A stretch of DNA of 64,000 nt from Persicaria tinctoria (GCA_037127255.1 JBANSL010000013.1:25577688-25641687); one strand, 5' to 3'. Positions 1-12,361 are shown, counted from the stretch's first letter. The notes: generated by a model from the letters alone, not told the origin. Translations and numbers: made by a program.

Positions 1-355
1 ATTTTTAATAAAATTATTTTTTAAAATTATTTAAAATTTTGATATTTATATATTATTACATTTTATTAAAAATTACGAGAAATAATAAAAATGAAATATT
101 TTAGATAAGATATTAGCATATAATTACAAGCACTAGAACTTATGAACATCTTTAATTTTAGAATTTTAAATTTATCGCAAAATTATCAAATCATGATTTT
201 TTTAATTTAAAAAATATAAAATTGACCAACCCGAAATGACCCGAAACTCAGTCAAACCCAGGTTCGAGTCAACCCGAAAATACCCAAAACCCGTATTACC
301 CGGGACCCGAAGTGACCCGAACCCGAACCCGAACCGAATGACCCATTTGATAGGT
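1..355. mobile_element. possible end of a hAT-like non-autonomous element
   Basis: The first 215 bases are AT-rich. Positions 225-345 are full of ACCCGAA/GGGTC-type subterminal repeats, followed by a terminus-like sequence (TTGATAGGTCTA, about 342-355). Read on the minus strand this resembles the TAGACCTATCAAATGGGT end seen on plant hAT-type elements. The other end is outside the window, so neither TIR pairing nor a TSD can be tested. Low confidence. Confidence 0.3.
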
Positions 356-939
<584 letters not shown>

Positions 940-1164
940 GTTGAAACCCTAGAAGGCGATTTGACGACGATCTAGTTTCCTCACCCCCAACGAGCTTGAA
1001 TCTAAAGTTCCTGATGTGATTCAAGGAGTCCTTGCTTGGTATAGGAAGAAGACGTTGATTCCGTGTTCATCTGCCAGCTCTTTATCAACTTCTGTTCATC
1101 TTTGTATTTAGATGGAGTGAAAGGGAGTATTTGTTCCTATTTCGTGTTTCACCATTATTATCTC

Positions 1165-2213
1165 TGATAACTCCCACCCTTGATGAAAATCGGAATAAGT
1201 CTCAAAGGCTTTGACAGTCAGTTTGTGTCAATGGTCTTGAAGCTACAGTTGTGTTGATGAAACACAAAACCTGTTCTCTATGACATTATGCTCGAATATT
1301 ATTTTATATTATTATATGCTTCCAGATATTATATTCTAACTTTTCAGGAAGCTTTTCGAATATGATCTCCTTCCTTAAAGCTTGAAAGTTGAGAAGGACA
1401 CAATCAGAGATCATGGCTTCATACTTTCCTAGTATAGAAGATCTCGAAGATGGCCATGATCAGCCTAGCCGTTGAAGAGAAGATTCTTCTTTGTTGGAGG
1501 CGCCGATTTGTTCTCTATAAAAGAAAGGAAGAAGAGAAGACAGCAACACATTCGTTGAATACAAGCTCTCATTCGCACTCAAGCCTTCATGTGAAATCTG
1601 TCTTCTTTGTGTGCTCTTTGCTGGTTCTTAAGAGTCTGTTATTTCATTTCAAAGCCTTTGAGAGTTACACAGTGAGCTTATAGGATATATTTCGAGAGAG
1701 TGTTATACTCGAGATTTTTGTAACTGAGGAATTGGACACTAGGCGATTGATTCACTAAGTGTAAGAGGATTGTACTAGATAGCTGAGAGAGGTGGGGCTC
1801 TTCTAGATTGGTCTAGGACTCCAAGGGAACGTGAATTGACTAGATTGCAATTGTATAGGAGAGAGGCTTCTCGGTGAGCTATTAGGATCCTAAGTCTTGT
1901 GAATCAATAAAAGCCGGTTGAATCCTAGGGTTGTGGAAGAAACCTAGGCGGGGACGTAGGCCAAGTTCGTGTCGAACCTCGTAAACAACTCACTGCGTCC
2001 TTTTCTTACTGCTTTACCATATTTCTGCATTTGTTCCAATTGTATAACTTTTTTGTGATTCAGTTTTTTTAGAGAAAGGGTTAAGTCTAATCTCAAAGGG
2101 TTTTGCACGAGCTTCAAAAGTCTTGAGATTATCTGCAAAAAACCGGCATACTCTATTCAACCCCCCTTCTAGAGTATCTTTATATTACTTTGTTTTACTT
2201 TATCGAACCTTCA
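1165..2213 (+). repeat. 5' LTR of the Copia element
   Basis: Starts TGATAACTCCC and ends CCTTCA, directly before the primer-binding site. It matches 9779-10826 along its whole length with scattered substitutions. The 77-aa frame at 1450-1683 has a counterpart at 10064-10297 because both lie in the LTR; I do not regard it as a gene. The sequence TTCTCTATAAAAGAAAGG (about 1511-1528) resembles a TATA box. Confidence 0.95.
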
Positions 2214-2215
2214 AT

Positions 2216-2227
2216 TGGTATAAGAGC
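2216..2227 (+). other. primer-binding site (initiator tRNA-Met type)
   Basis: TGGTATAAGAGC lies two bases after the 5' LTR. It matches the usual plant iMet-tRNA complement TGGTATCAGAGC at 11 of 12 positions. Confidence 0.9.
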
Positions 2228-2271
2228 TTTACTCACTGCTTTCGATCTAACAATCTTGTGAGTTTTTTATC

Positions 2272-4070
2272 ATGTCTGGTGAAGCAAGCGGAGGATTTTC
2301 ACAGGGAAGGTCTACTAGTAGACCACTACTCTTTGTAGGAAACAACTTTGTCCACTGGAGATCATTGATGAAGATGTTCATTATAGATCAATATCTGGAA
2401 CCTTGGAACATTATAGAGAATGGTCCGAAGGTTCAGAGAAAGACGGACCAAATGGAACCAAAATTGCGAAGAAGGAGTCTGAATACATCCAAGCGGATCT
2501 TGAACTCGTCTCCAAAAACTACAGGGCTATTAACTTACTTTATTGTGGTCTTAGCACTGATGGGTTTAATCGTATTTCATCTTGTAGGTCAGCTAAAGAG
2601 ATTTGGGACAAGCTGGTTGTCACCTATGAAAGAACCAGCCAAGTAAAGGACACCAAGATCAGTATCGTCCTTCGAAAGTATGAGCTTTTCAAAATGAAGT
2701 CTGATGAGTCTATTAAGGCCATGTTCACACGATTCACGGAAATCGTCAACAACCTTGACTCTCTTGGCAAGAGCTTTACGAACGTTGAGAAAGTGAGGAA
2801 GATATTGAGGTGCCTCCCAAAAGAAAAATGGGGTCCTAATGTAACAGCCATAGAGGAAGCCCAAGACCTCACCAATCTGCCCCTTGATGACCTGCTTGGG
2901 AAACTGGTCACGCATGAGATGATCCTTAATGAAGACGATGGAGAACATCCACCAAGCACTAAGAACTTGTCGCTCAAGTTTAAGAAGGATGAGCTCAAAG
3001 ATGGATCTGATTCCGAAGATGAGGATGACGATGAGGATGATCCTTTTGCTCTCATCACAAGAGGCCTTTCTCGAATCCTCAAAATGAAGAAATAATTCAA
3101 CAACAAGGATGGATCAGAGTCTTCTAAATTTCGAGGTAAGTCTCAATACAACAAATATGATAAGAAGACTAAACCTTTGTCTTGTTTTGAATGTGGTGAA
3201 ACAGATTATCTTGTGAAAGACTGCCCTCAAAAGACGAAGAGCCAGTCCAAGAAGGGTGATAGATGGAAGAAGAAAGCCATGGTGGCAACTTGGAGCGATT
3301 CTGGCTCTGACTCCAATGATGAGAAGGCCAATGTCTGTCTTATGGCCTCAGGAGATGAATCCCACGATGAGAAGCTTGAGGTAACTATAAGAGAACTTAT
3401 GGCAAGTCCACAAGAGGTATTATCGGAATTTCTTTCTAATATGATTGCCAATGAAGAGAAACTTATTGCTCAGACTAATACTCTTATTAAGAAAATTGCG
3501 GACCAGTGAAGAACTATTGAGGATCTGTCTATGAGGGTCAAAAGTCTTGAAGCTTCTTATTCAGGTCTTGACATTAAAGTCAAGACTCTTGACTCAGAGA
3601 AATCTGAACTCAAGCAAGATCTCTCCTCTCTAATAAGTGAACATCATGACTTTGAGAACGAGAAGATCTCCCTGAATAATAAGATTCAAGACCAACAAAC
3701 AACCCTCATAAGTTTTACCAAATCCAAAGGCACTCTTGATAGGATGTTGGGTGAGCAACAAAGTTCTCTAAACAAAAGTGGCATTGGTTATAATCCAAGG
3801 TTTTTAAAGAAGCATCACATTACCACTTTTGTAAAGGCAAAAGAAAGCAGAACCTCTCCTATATGTTACCACTGTGCTAGAAAGGGACATGTAAAAGAGA
3901 CCGGCCCCTATAGAAGAAAGGATCCACATAATATTCGCAATACATTTCCTGTTCATTTGAGAAAAGAACGGATAACGCAAATTTGGGTCCCCAACGGCAC
4001 TATTTTACCAAATATGGTTTATCCCAACAATGGATCTAAATTTGCTCATTGGTCTAACCACAAAGGTTGA
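2272..4070 (+). pseudogene. gag: Copia gag (capsid/nucleocapsid), broken
   Basis: Gag would form the virus-like particle and package element RNA. The start at 2272 opens a UBN2/DUF4219-like capsid with the usual FxGxNFxxWR-type start (LFVGNNFVHWRSLM). A frameshift near 2400-2440 moves the frame to the one continuing from 2403. That frame then meets stops at 3093, 3507 and 4068. The first zinc knuckle (about 3183-3224) reads CFECGETDYLVKDC, with Tyr in place of the ligand His. The second (about 3865-3906) reads CYHCARKGHVKETG, having lost the last Cys. An acidic Ser/Asp-rich stretch lies before the first knuckle and a coiled-coil-like Lys/Glu/Ser region lies between the two. Clearly a pseudogene. 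Confidence 0.9.
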
Positions 4071-5364
4071 TGTTTGTTTTGCAGGAGATCACCAAGGTGA
4101 AAGAGCAAAAATTGATTATTGATAGTGGATGCTCGAGGCATATGAGTAGGAGTTCTCTCTTTCATGATCTAAAGAAGCAATCCACTGGAACAATCACTCT
4201 TGGTGACAAAGGAAAGTGTGACATCGTTGGTATTGGTAGTGTTGGGAGTGATTCCAACCGTAGTATTAAAAATGTTTATCTTGTGAATGGTTTGAAGTAT
4301 AATTTGCTTAGCGTTTCTCAATTATGAGATCGTGGCAATGATGTTACATTTAACAACAAAAGATGTCTGGTGTGCAGAGAAGATACATGTGAAGTTGTTC
4401 TAACTGCATATCGTTACAACAATATATATGCTATAAATGATAAGCAAGTGGCACAAGGAAGCTTAACCTGTCTAAAGGCTTTGACAGACGATCCAAAGCT
4501 TTGGCACATGAGACTCGGTCATGTGAGTCCACATACACTATAGAAGCTTGTGTCCAAAGAGCTTGTAAGAGGGCTACCTGAGATGGACTTCAAAGGTATT
4601 GATATGTGCAATGCATGCACACAAGGTAAACAAACACGTAGCTCTTTCAAACCCAAAAAGGTTGTAAGTTCTTCTAGACCCCTTGAACTTTTACATATGG
4701 ATTTATGTGGTCCTATGCGAGTCAAATCTCCCAATGGTAAAAAGTACATGCTTGTTGTTGTTGATGATTTTTCTAGATATACTTGGGTTGCATTTTTAAA
4801 ATAAAAATCAGAGGTCTTATTTGAGTTTTCAAAACTTTGTAAGGAGTTGCAAACTTTAAGAAACGAGCCCATAGTGTGAATCCGAAGTGATCATGGTAGG
4901 GAGTTTGATCAACTTCAGTTTGATTTGTTTTGTGCTAAATATGGCATCTCCCATAATTTTTCTGCTCCTAGGACACCTCAATAAAATGGGGTTGTGGAAC
5001 GTAAGAACCGCACCCTAGAGGACATGGCCAGGACTATGCTTTCAGAAAATGCATTACCAAAAACTATTGGGCTGAAGCTGTTAACACAGCTAACTATATT
5101 TTGAATCGTTGTCTTATTCGTTCCATCTTAAAGAAAACTCCTTATGAACTTTTCAAAGGCCGCAAACCACTTATATCTTATTTTAAACCCTTTGGCTGTA
5201 CTTGTTTTGTTCATAACAATGGAAAAGATAACCTTGGGAAATTTGTTGCGCGTAGTGATGAAGGTATATTTCTTGGCTACTCCACAAGTAGCGAAGCTTA
5301 TAGAATCTTCAATAAAAGGACTCAGTTAGTTGAAGAAAGTATACATGTTATATTTGATGAATGA
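4067..5364 (+). pseudogene. pol: Copia pol, protease and integrase part, broken
   Basis: The aspartic protease motif IIDSGCSRHMS is at about 4117-4149. The GAG-pre-integrase zinc region follows (LWHMRLGHVS, with CNACTQGKQTRSSF downstream). The integrase core follows, with MDLCGPM (first Asp), IRSDHGREF (second Asp) and NGVVERKNRTLEDMARTML (Glu). Stops interrupt the frame at 4325, 4541, 4802, 4877 and 4982. A one-base shift near 5050 moves the frame until about 5400. Several stops fit single C-to-T or G-to-A changes of expected codons, for example CGA to TGA before the IRSDHG motif and CAA to TAA before NGVVER. Dead copy. Confidence 0.9.
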
Positions 5365-5413
5365 AATGACGGTTCTTTGAGTGAAAGTGTTGCAGATATA
5401 GATCTTAACATCC

Positions 5414-7309
5414 ATGCAGAGAACGAGGAAGGTGACCAAGAACACAGAGAAGAGGAACATGCAGGAACAAATTCTCAACACTGAAGAATTGGCCCAAGGT
5501 GTTGAAGATTCGTCCAAAGCCCTTGGTGTCCAATCCAACAGTGTTGAAACATCAGAAACTGCTGTAATTGAACCTAATAGATCCATAGAGTCAGATGTAC
5601 CACAAATCAATCCTGCTGGTGTGACGAATCAAGGAGCTGAGACTAGCAAAAGAAAATTCAAATACTCCTCATCACACTCATTAAAGGATATCATTTCTGA
5701 CCCTACATCTAGTGTTCAAACTCGTTCTAAACTTAAAGATCTTTGTGCTTTTCACGTGTTTGTTTCTCTTATAGAACCAAAGAAGGTAGATGAGGCCCTT
5801 CAAGAGCCAGACTGGATCATTGGTATGCAAAGCGAGCTTAACGAATTCGAAATGAACAAAGTCTGGACCTTGAAGCCTAGGCCAAAGCATCAATCAGTCA
5901 TTGGCACACGATGGGTATTTCGAAACAAGCTAGATGAGAATGGTAAGATCATAAGGAACAAAGCAAGGCTTGTTGCTCAAAGCTACAATCAAGAGGAAGG
6001 TGTTGAATACGAGGAGACCTTTGCTCCCGTAGCCAGGCTTGAAGCCATTCACATTTTATTAGCATTTGCATCTTTTATGAGCATAAAGTTATATCAAATG
6101 GATGGCAAGTGTGCTTTTCTTAATGGTTTCTTAGAGGAAAAAGTTTATGTGGATCAACCCCCAGGTTTTGAAAGTTCGGAATTTCCTAATCATGTTTACT
6201 AACTAGACAAAGCGCTTTATGGTTTGAAACAAGCCCCAAGAGCTTGGTATGATCGCTTGTCAAAATATCTATTAGAAAATGATTTTAAATGGGGGTTGAT
6301 CGACAAGACTCTTTTTATCAAGACCAGAGGAAAGGACATTTTGGTTATTCAAATATATGTCGATGATATATTGTTTGGTGCTACTAACACATCTTTGTGC
6401 AAGGAATTTTCTGACATCATGTGCAGTGAATTTGAGATGAGCTTGATAGGTGAACTCGACTTCTTTTTGGGATTACAAGTTCATCAATCCAAGAAAGGGA
6501 TCTTTGTCAACCAAAGCAAGTACACTAAGGATCTCTTGAAGAAGTTCAAGAAGGATCAATCCAAAGCAGCCAAGACACCCATGAGCTCAACATTATCTCT
6601 AGATCAAGACAAGACTGGGAAGAGTGTCAATCAAAAGGAGTATCGAGGAATGATTAGATCTTTACTATATCTTACAACTAGTAGACTTGACATCATGTTT
6701 AGTGTTTGCATGTGTGCTAGGTTTCAAGTTGACTCTAAAGAATCTCACCTCGTAGCTGTGAAGAGGATCTTTCGATATCTCAATGGCACTAAGGAGCTTG
6801 GCTTGTGGTACCCAAAGCAAAAAGATTTTACATTAATCGGGTATTCTGATGCAGATTTTTCAGGCTATAAGGTGGATAGAAAGAGCACGTCGGGATGTTG
6901 CCAATTCTTAGGAGCATCCCTGATCAGCTGACATTCAAAGAAACAAAACTCAGTTGCTCTATCCACTGCTGAAGCCGAATACATAGCAGCTGGAGCATGT
7001 TGCTCCCAAATCCTTTGGATAGCTCAACAAATGAGAGATCTTGGCATCAACCTCAAAGGTATTCCCATTAAGTGTGACAATACAAGTGCCATATCAATCA
7101 CAAAGAATCTTGTTCAGCATTCAAGGACCAAACATATTCATGTGAGACATCATTTCATTAGGGATCGTGTCGAAAAAGGTGATGTGTCCATATCCTTTAT
7201 TTCAACTGATTATCAATGGGCTGACATTTTTACTAAGCCTTTGGCAGAGGACAGGTTCACCTTCATTAGACGTGAGATTGGGATGCTTAACAAGGATGCA
7301 CTTTCGTAG
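5414..7309 (+). pseudogene. pol: Copia pol, reverse transcriptase and RNase H part, broken
   Basis: The RT starts at about 5780 (EPDWIIGMQSELNEFE...) and continues through TRWVFRNKLDENG, ARLVAQ, ETFAPVARLEAIH and QMDGKCAFLNG (usually QMDVKSAFLNG). The catalytic box YVDDILFGAT is near 6355-6385, followed by the FFLGLQVHQ motif. RNase H motifs are GYSDADFSG, ALSTAEAEYIA and CDNTSAISITKN, and the frame ends ADIFTKPLAEDRF. Stops at 6200 and 6929 break it; the latter fits TGG to TGA in the expected SWHSKKQ motif. The catalytic Asp pair is retained, so the core was functional before these lesions. Confidence 0.92.
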
Positions 7310-7756
7310 GGGGAGCTTTCCCTTTAAGAAAGATAAATTCTACTCAGTGTCAAGACCTTTGAGAATTATGTCAAGGTTTGTCAACTGAATGGTAGAGAAC
7401 AGATATCGGATCATATATTTGGTTAATATCTTTTTAGATATTTGATCAAATATAGTTTTTAATGGATTTTAAACTTCTTTATATATGTCGCATATTTTAT
7501 TTCTCTATCCGAGTATGTGTTTTATTTTTGAAAAAGATATTTTCGGATTTATTCCCTCCTATTTTAAATTGTGAGATGAAGGTTTGATTACCCACATTGG
7601 AACCATAAACCCGTCCCATCAACTTCATTATCTCACTCTACTTAAACCCCAAACTGTACCCATTTCTCTCACCACTTCAGACTTATCTAAAACCTTTCCA
7701 ATTCTTCTTCTTCTTCAACCTCTCAACCTGTTCTGAAACCCTAGCCGAATAACTCC

Positions 7757-9440
7757 ATGGCTCCCAAATCAAAGAAAACCTCCACTCCCAAACGTCTTGG
7801 CGCCACCCCCAAGGGACGCCAGGCCACTGCTACTTCTCCTCAACCTGAACCCACTCCACAAGCAATCGTCCCAGCTACTGTCCAGAGCACCATCTCTGAG
7901 AGCACGACTACAGAAACCAAGCGTTCTCTGAAGCGCTCAGCGAAGAAACCTCTCAATGCTAAGCAAAAAGGGAAAAAGAAAATCATTGCCGATGAGGTGG
8001 ACGGAGAGGAGGAAGAGGAAGATCTAGATGCGATTTTGGAACGAGATGCCGCCAAGGAAGCCGAGGAAGAAGCTCTGAGAAAGATAAAGGCCGAGGAGGA
8101 GGCCGAGAGAGTTCAAAAAGAGGTTGAGAAGGAGGTTCCCACTTAGGAGGAACCAGAAGAAGAAGAAGAAGAAGAGGACGATGAGACCGGAGATGATGAG
8201 GATGCTGAAGGGTCCGCTGAGAACTCGGGGTCAGAGGACGAAGAGGATGAGGAGAAAGAACATGTTCCCTCTCCTTCTCTTCCTCCTCCTCCCCCATCTC
8301 CAAAGAAGCGGAAAGCCCCAGCAGGCAAGCCTCCATCTCCCAAGTGTACCAAGAAGGGCACTCTTAGAAGCCTTGAGGCGCATGCCAAGAGGACTGCTCC
8401 CACACGGACTCGCAGGAAGAATGCCGATCCACCTGCCCTCATCCAGGTAAACCAATCCTTGCCTTCTTCATGGTTTGCAAATGCTGAGATGGCTGGAAAG
8501 TGGGTAGATGAGTTTCGAACTCGTAGGATTTGTTGTTCTGATTTTTTAGATCTTGCGTTCTTTGAAGCTTTGAATCTGCCATGCATCTCTCTACTCAAAC
8601 AATCCCCTGCCTGGACCCTTCTCAACCTTGAAGCTATCTATTATCCCCAACTTACCCGCATGTTCTACATAAACCTAAAAGCCAAACACAATGCCGATGG
8701 TTGGTCTTTGGAATCCGTCGTCAAGGGAGTTAGAATCTCTTTCAACTCCATTGACTTTGCTGATTTCCTTGGCCTAGCCAGACCATGTCCACCCTCTCTT
8801 AGAAAACCCCACTAAAGAACAGTGCATTGCCCTTGCCCGATCTAAATATCTCCTACCCAAAGCATCCAACAACACCACAAAACAGCTTACCCACTCATCC
8901 CTTACCCTCGAGGCAAAAATTATTTTCAACATCATTGTGCGTTGCCTCCTACCCCGCTTAAACTCTGGCTCTCTCCTTACCGATAATGCTATGGTCCTTT
9001 TATACCGCATCTTGAACGGCCTTGATCTTGATCTGGCCAATACTATTCTAGGATCCATGGCTCACACTCGAAAAGCCAGAAAAGGAACTCCCCTCCACTT
9101 TGCCACCCTTTTGACCCATATTTTCAAAGCTTCTGGAATCGATTTCAAAAATGAAGAACAACAACATCATATGGGTAAGTTCGACTCCAAGAGATTTGAG
9201 AAGATAGGCATCACTCGGTCCCCCCAAAGGACTTGGAGTCTTGCCTCTCCCTCAAAAGCTCTTCCCACTGCCTCAGCCATTGATGAACGCATGGACAACC
9301 TGGAGTTGGGCTTGGAGAAAGTTCGCATGGATATCAATGAGCTGCACAAGGAGTTTATGACGGAGATGAGCGGGGTGTCCAAGCTGTTGCAAGGTCTGAG
9401 GTCGCTGCTCACGGATGATGCTCCGGACGATGAAGCTTAA
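7757..9440 (+). pseudogene. extra Copia ORF between pol and the 3' LTR (plant transposon-protein type)
   Basis: A separate coding region starts 447 bp after pol. It begins with a basic, Pro/Ser-rich N-terminus (MAPKSKKTSTPKR...), then Lys/Glu and Asp/Glu-rich blocks, a proline run and a basic PSPKKRKAPAGKP patch that could be a nuclear-localisation signal. A globular part follows (about 8459-9130) with MFYINLKAKHN and RISFNSIDFADFLGL, resembling the domain annotated in plants as putative plant transposon protein. The C-terminus is coiled-coil-like (MDNLELGLEKVRMDINELHKEF). One in-frame TAG (8144) and one frameshift near 8780-8790 break it; otherwise it is open for about 1.7 kb. An env-like role has been proposed for ORFs at this position in other Copia elements, but no signal peptide or membrane segment is visible here. 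Confidence 0.75.
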
Positions 9441-9770
9441 CCCTATCCTACCTTACCCTAACCCTGAATCTGAAACAATGCTGGTTTTTGGAAACTGTTT
9501 CAAAACTTTTGGTGACTGTTTTACCTCCTCCCTTTGTTGAAAGACAAAAAGGGGGGAGATGATCTGATGTGGTTTAGACTTTGAAACTTTTTAACTGCTG
9601 TGAACCAAAGGTCTTGGAAGACCTTGTTTTGCTTTCAGTTGGATGTATTTCATGTTTTAAAATTTTGATCCAACATTCGTCTAACCCTTGCAGGTACTAA
9701 GTCCGATGCTGCTTATACTATATATGTTTGACTAAGTTACAGGGATGCACAGGTTTTGTCTTTCATCAAC

Positions 9771-9778
9771 GGGGAGAT
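9771..9778 (+). other. polypurine tract of the Copia element
   Basis: GGGGAGAT directly precedes the TG of the 3' LTR, the expected place for plus-strand priming. Confidence 0.85.
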
Positions 9779-10826
9779 TGATAACTCCCTCCCTTGATGA
9801 AAATTGGAATAAGTCTCAAAGGCTTTGACAATCAGTTTGTGTCAAAGGTCTTGAAGCTACAGCCGTGTTGATGAAACACAAAACCTGTTCTCTATGATAT
9901 TATGCTCGAATATTATTTTATATTATTATATGCTTCCAGATATTATATTCTAACTTTTCAGGAAGCTTTTCGAATATGATCTCCTTCCTTAAAGCTTGAA
10001 AGTTGAGAAGGACACAATCGGAGATCATGGCTTCATACTTTCCAACTATAGAAGATCTCGAAGATGGCCATGATCAGCCTAGCCGTTGAAGAGAAGATTC
10101 TTCTTTGTTGGAGGTGCCGATTTGTTCTCTATAAAGGAAAGGAAGAAGAGAAGATGGCAACACATTCGTTGAATACAAGCTCTCATTCGCACTCAAGCCT
10201 TCAAGTGAAACCTGTCTTCTTCGTGTGCTCTCTGCTAGTTCTTAAGAGTCTGTTATTTCATTTTAAAGCATTTGAGAGTTACACAGTGAGCTTATAGGAT
10301 ATATTTCGAGAGAGTGTTATACTCGAGAGTTTTGTAACTCAGGAAGTGGACACTAGGCGATTGATTCACTAAGTGTAAGAGGATTTTACTAGATAGCTGA
10401 GAGAGGTGGGGCTCTTCTAGATTGGTCTAGGACTCTAAAGGAACGCGAGTTGACTAGATTGAAATTTTATAGGAGAGAGGCTTCTCGGTGAACTATTAGG
10501 ATCCTAAGTCTTGTGAATCAATAAAAGCCGGTTGAATCCTAGGGTTGTGGAAGAACCCTAGGCGGGGACGTAGGCCAAGTTCGTGCTGAACCTCGTAAAT
10601 AACTCATTGCGTCCTTTTCTTACTACTTACCATAGTTCCTCATTTGTTCGAATTGTATAACTTGTTTGTGATTCAGGTTTTTAGAGAAAGGATTAAGTCT
10701 AATCTCAAAGGGTTTTGCACGAGCTTCAAAAGTCTTGAGATTATCTGCGAAAAACCGGCATCATCTATTCAACCCCCCCTTCTAGAGTATCTTTATATTA
10801 CTTTGTTTTACTTTATCGAACCTTCA
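9779..10826 (+). repeat. 3' LTR of the Copia element
   Basis: TGATAACTCCC...CCTTCA, matching 1165-2213 over its length with a limited number of substitutions and small indels. The second copy of the TSD, ATCTC, follows at 10827-10831. Confidence 0.95.
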
Positions 10827-10831
10827 ATCTC

Positions 10832-11072
10832 TTTCTTTAGCCGCTAGATCTAGAATCGTTTCTGTTTTATCTGCTCATTTGTATCCATGATCTGTATTCG
10901 ATTATACTTAGTGGATTCTTAGGCTTGAGACTCTCCCTCTTGGGGCTCCGCGGAGTAGGGCCGGAAACCGAACTGCATCACCAAATCTTGTGTTTTCTCA
11001 CTTTCTTTTGTCCGTGTTTAGATTTTGATCTATATCTGCTTTTGAGTTTAGAATCGAAATCGGTTTTTACAG
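10832..11072 (+). other. LTR-like remnant interrupted by the Copia insertion
   Basis: This continues the sequence left of 1160. The stretch CTCTCCCTCTTGGGGCTC followed by GGCCGGAAACCGAACTGC and a TTCTTTTGTCCGTG tail resembles the 3' end of a Copia-type LTR. It joins Athila gag sequence at about 11068-11073, where TTTTTACAG could be an LTR end or a splice acceptor. Assignment is uncertain. Confidence 0.3.
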
Positions 11073-11734
11073 TATACAATTACGCATGGTGTTCCAATCG
11101 CTATATGGGGGACCAAAGGTTCTATCAACCACAACGGAACCAAGGTCCTCCTAGGAACCCTTAGCCATACAGAGCTCCAGGACATCCAGAAAGGGACCAA
11201 AGGAAGGACGATCTGCAGCTTATCCTCGACGAGATGAGGAAAAATCAAGCACAACAACAACATTCTACAAGCGCCATCAATAATCAGCTCCAGAACATGA
11301 ATACAAGATTTGGAGAGCTGGATATTTGGAAAAGGAACATCGAGACTCAAATGGGTCAATTCGCGGCGCAGATTCCACGACCATTCGGGCAGCTCCCAGG
11401 GCATACAGAACCAAATCCCAATGGGCAGAACGGACATGTCGCTGCTGTAAAAGTACGGAGCGGTCACAAATTGCACGAGCCAGAGAACGGAGAAGAAAAG
11501 GACAAAACTGTCCTCGACAACGAGCATCAACAACTCGATGTCGACCAAAATTTGGTCAATATCGACAAGAAACTACTCGACATGGAGGAGAAACCAAGCT
11601 CGGACTCGTCTGCACAGCTCAGCAACCCGAAGTCGACAACTTTAGTCGATGTGGAGCAAACCCTTATCGATGGCGAGGAAAAACAGGCCGACGTCGAGGA
11701 GTCTTCATCACCTCCGGAAGTTGTTCTGGCTTAG
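11073..11734 (+). pseudogene. gag: Athila gag, C-terminal part only
   Basis: Only the gag tail remains. YNYAWCSNRYMGDQRFY is the start, a stop lies at 11161, then a Gln/Asn-rich region (LILDEMRKNQAQQQHSTSAI) and a coiled-coil-like part (MNTRFGELDIWKRNIETQM) lead to GQLPGHTEPNP, the usual end of Athila gag. From about 11529 the frame contains an unusual Asp/Glu-rich linker (LDVDQNLVNIDKKLLDMEEK, TTLVDVEQTLIDGEEKQADV) built from TCGA-type repeats, ending at TAG 11732. The capsid proper is absent. Confidence 0.8.
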
Positions 11735-11735
11735 A
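11529..11735 (+). repeat. TCGA-type palindromic motif cluster, gag/protease linker
   Basis: Repeats of the CTCGATGTCGACC/GGTCAATATCGAC type within the gag frame, read as LDVDQ, VNIDK, LVDVEQ. Confidence 0.8.
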
Positions 11736-11863
11736 AAACAAAGAAGACGCTCCCATTCCCTTCTAAGAACCAAAGAGATCCAACTGATGGTAAGTTTCAG
11801 CGTTTTGTGAAATAGCTTCAGAGTCTAAATGTTACTATTCCTTTTACAGAAGCGCTTCACGAG

Positions 11864-12361
11864 ATGCCTGCCTACGTCAAGTTCCTCAAGGAGATTCTTA
11901 GCAACAAGCAATCTATGACTGAGATTGCCAAAGAATGCAAGAAGATGGATTTCCCTGAGAAGCGACCTGACCCAGGTAAGTTTGCTATCATTGTTGGACT
12001 TGGTCGACATAGATTTAAAGCATTGTATGACTTAGGAGCAAGTGTAAGCATCATGCCCCTATCCATCTGGTCAAAGGTAAAGATAGACACCCTGGAACCA
12101 ATTGATGCCAAGCTCTACATGGCAAACAACACCGTGGTAATTCCTACAGGTATTGTTGATAATGTTCCTGTTAAAGTTGGTAGATTCTTTGTCCCTGCAG
12201 ATTTTCTTGTAGTAGAAATGGCAGAGGATCCAGCTTGCCCCATCATACTAGGGCGACCATTCCTAGCAACAGCAGATGCCAACATTGGAGTAAAGAGGGG
12301 AATTCTCACTTTCACCATTGGAGATGAAATCATTGAATACTTTTTCAATCCAGACACATAA
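11864..12361 (+). pseudogene. Athila aspartic protease domain
   Basis: The frame runs 165 codons. PAYVKFLKEILSNK is the usual start of the Athila protease region, ALYDLGASVSIMPLSIW carries the Asp-Leu-Gly-Ala active-site strand, and PIILGRPFLATADANI is the flap/second-strand motif ILGRPFL. The domain itself is open; it is cut off from RT by a stop at 12359 and the repeat-rich linker that follows. As in retroviruses it would cleave the polyprotein. Confidence 0.85.

Larger units (their letters stand above)
1165..10826 (+). mobile_element. complete but degenerate Ty1/copia LTR retrotransposon
   Basis: The element is bounded by two LTRs of 1049 bp (1165-2213) and 1048 bp (9779-10826), starting TG and ending CA. 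A perfect 5-bp target-site duplication ATCTC flanks it (1160-1164 and 10827-10831). Internal order is PBS, gag with zinc knuckles, protease, integrase, reverse transcriptase, RNase H, an additional ORF, and a polypurine tract. The Copia order is shown by integrase preceding RT. Both gag and pol carry several in-frame stops and at least two frameshifts, so the copy cannot be autonomous. The long LTRs and post-pol ORF suggest the SIRE/Maximus part of Copia, but that is inference. Confidence 0.96.

Noticed and set aside
1450..1683. 77-aa frame repeated at 10064-10297
   Set aside because: Both copies lie in the Copia LTRs, so the repetition is due to the LTR and not to conservation of a gene.
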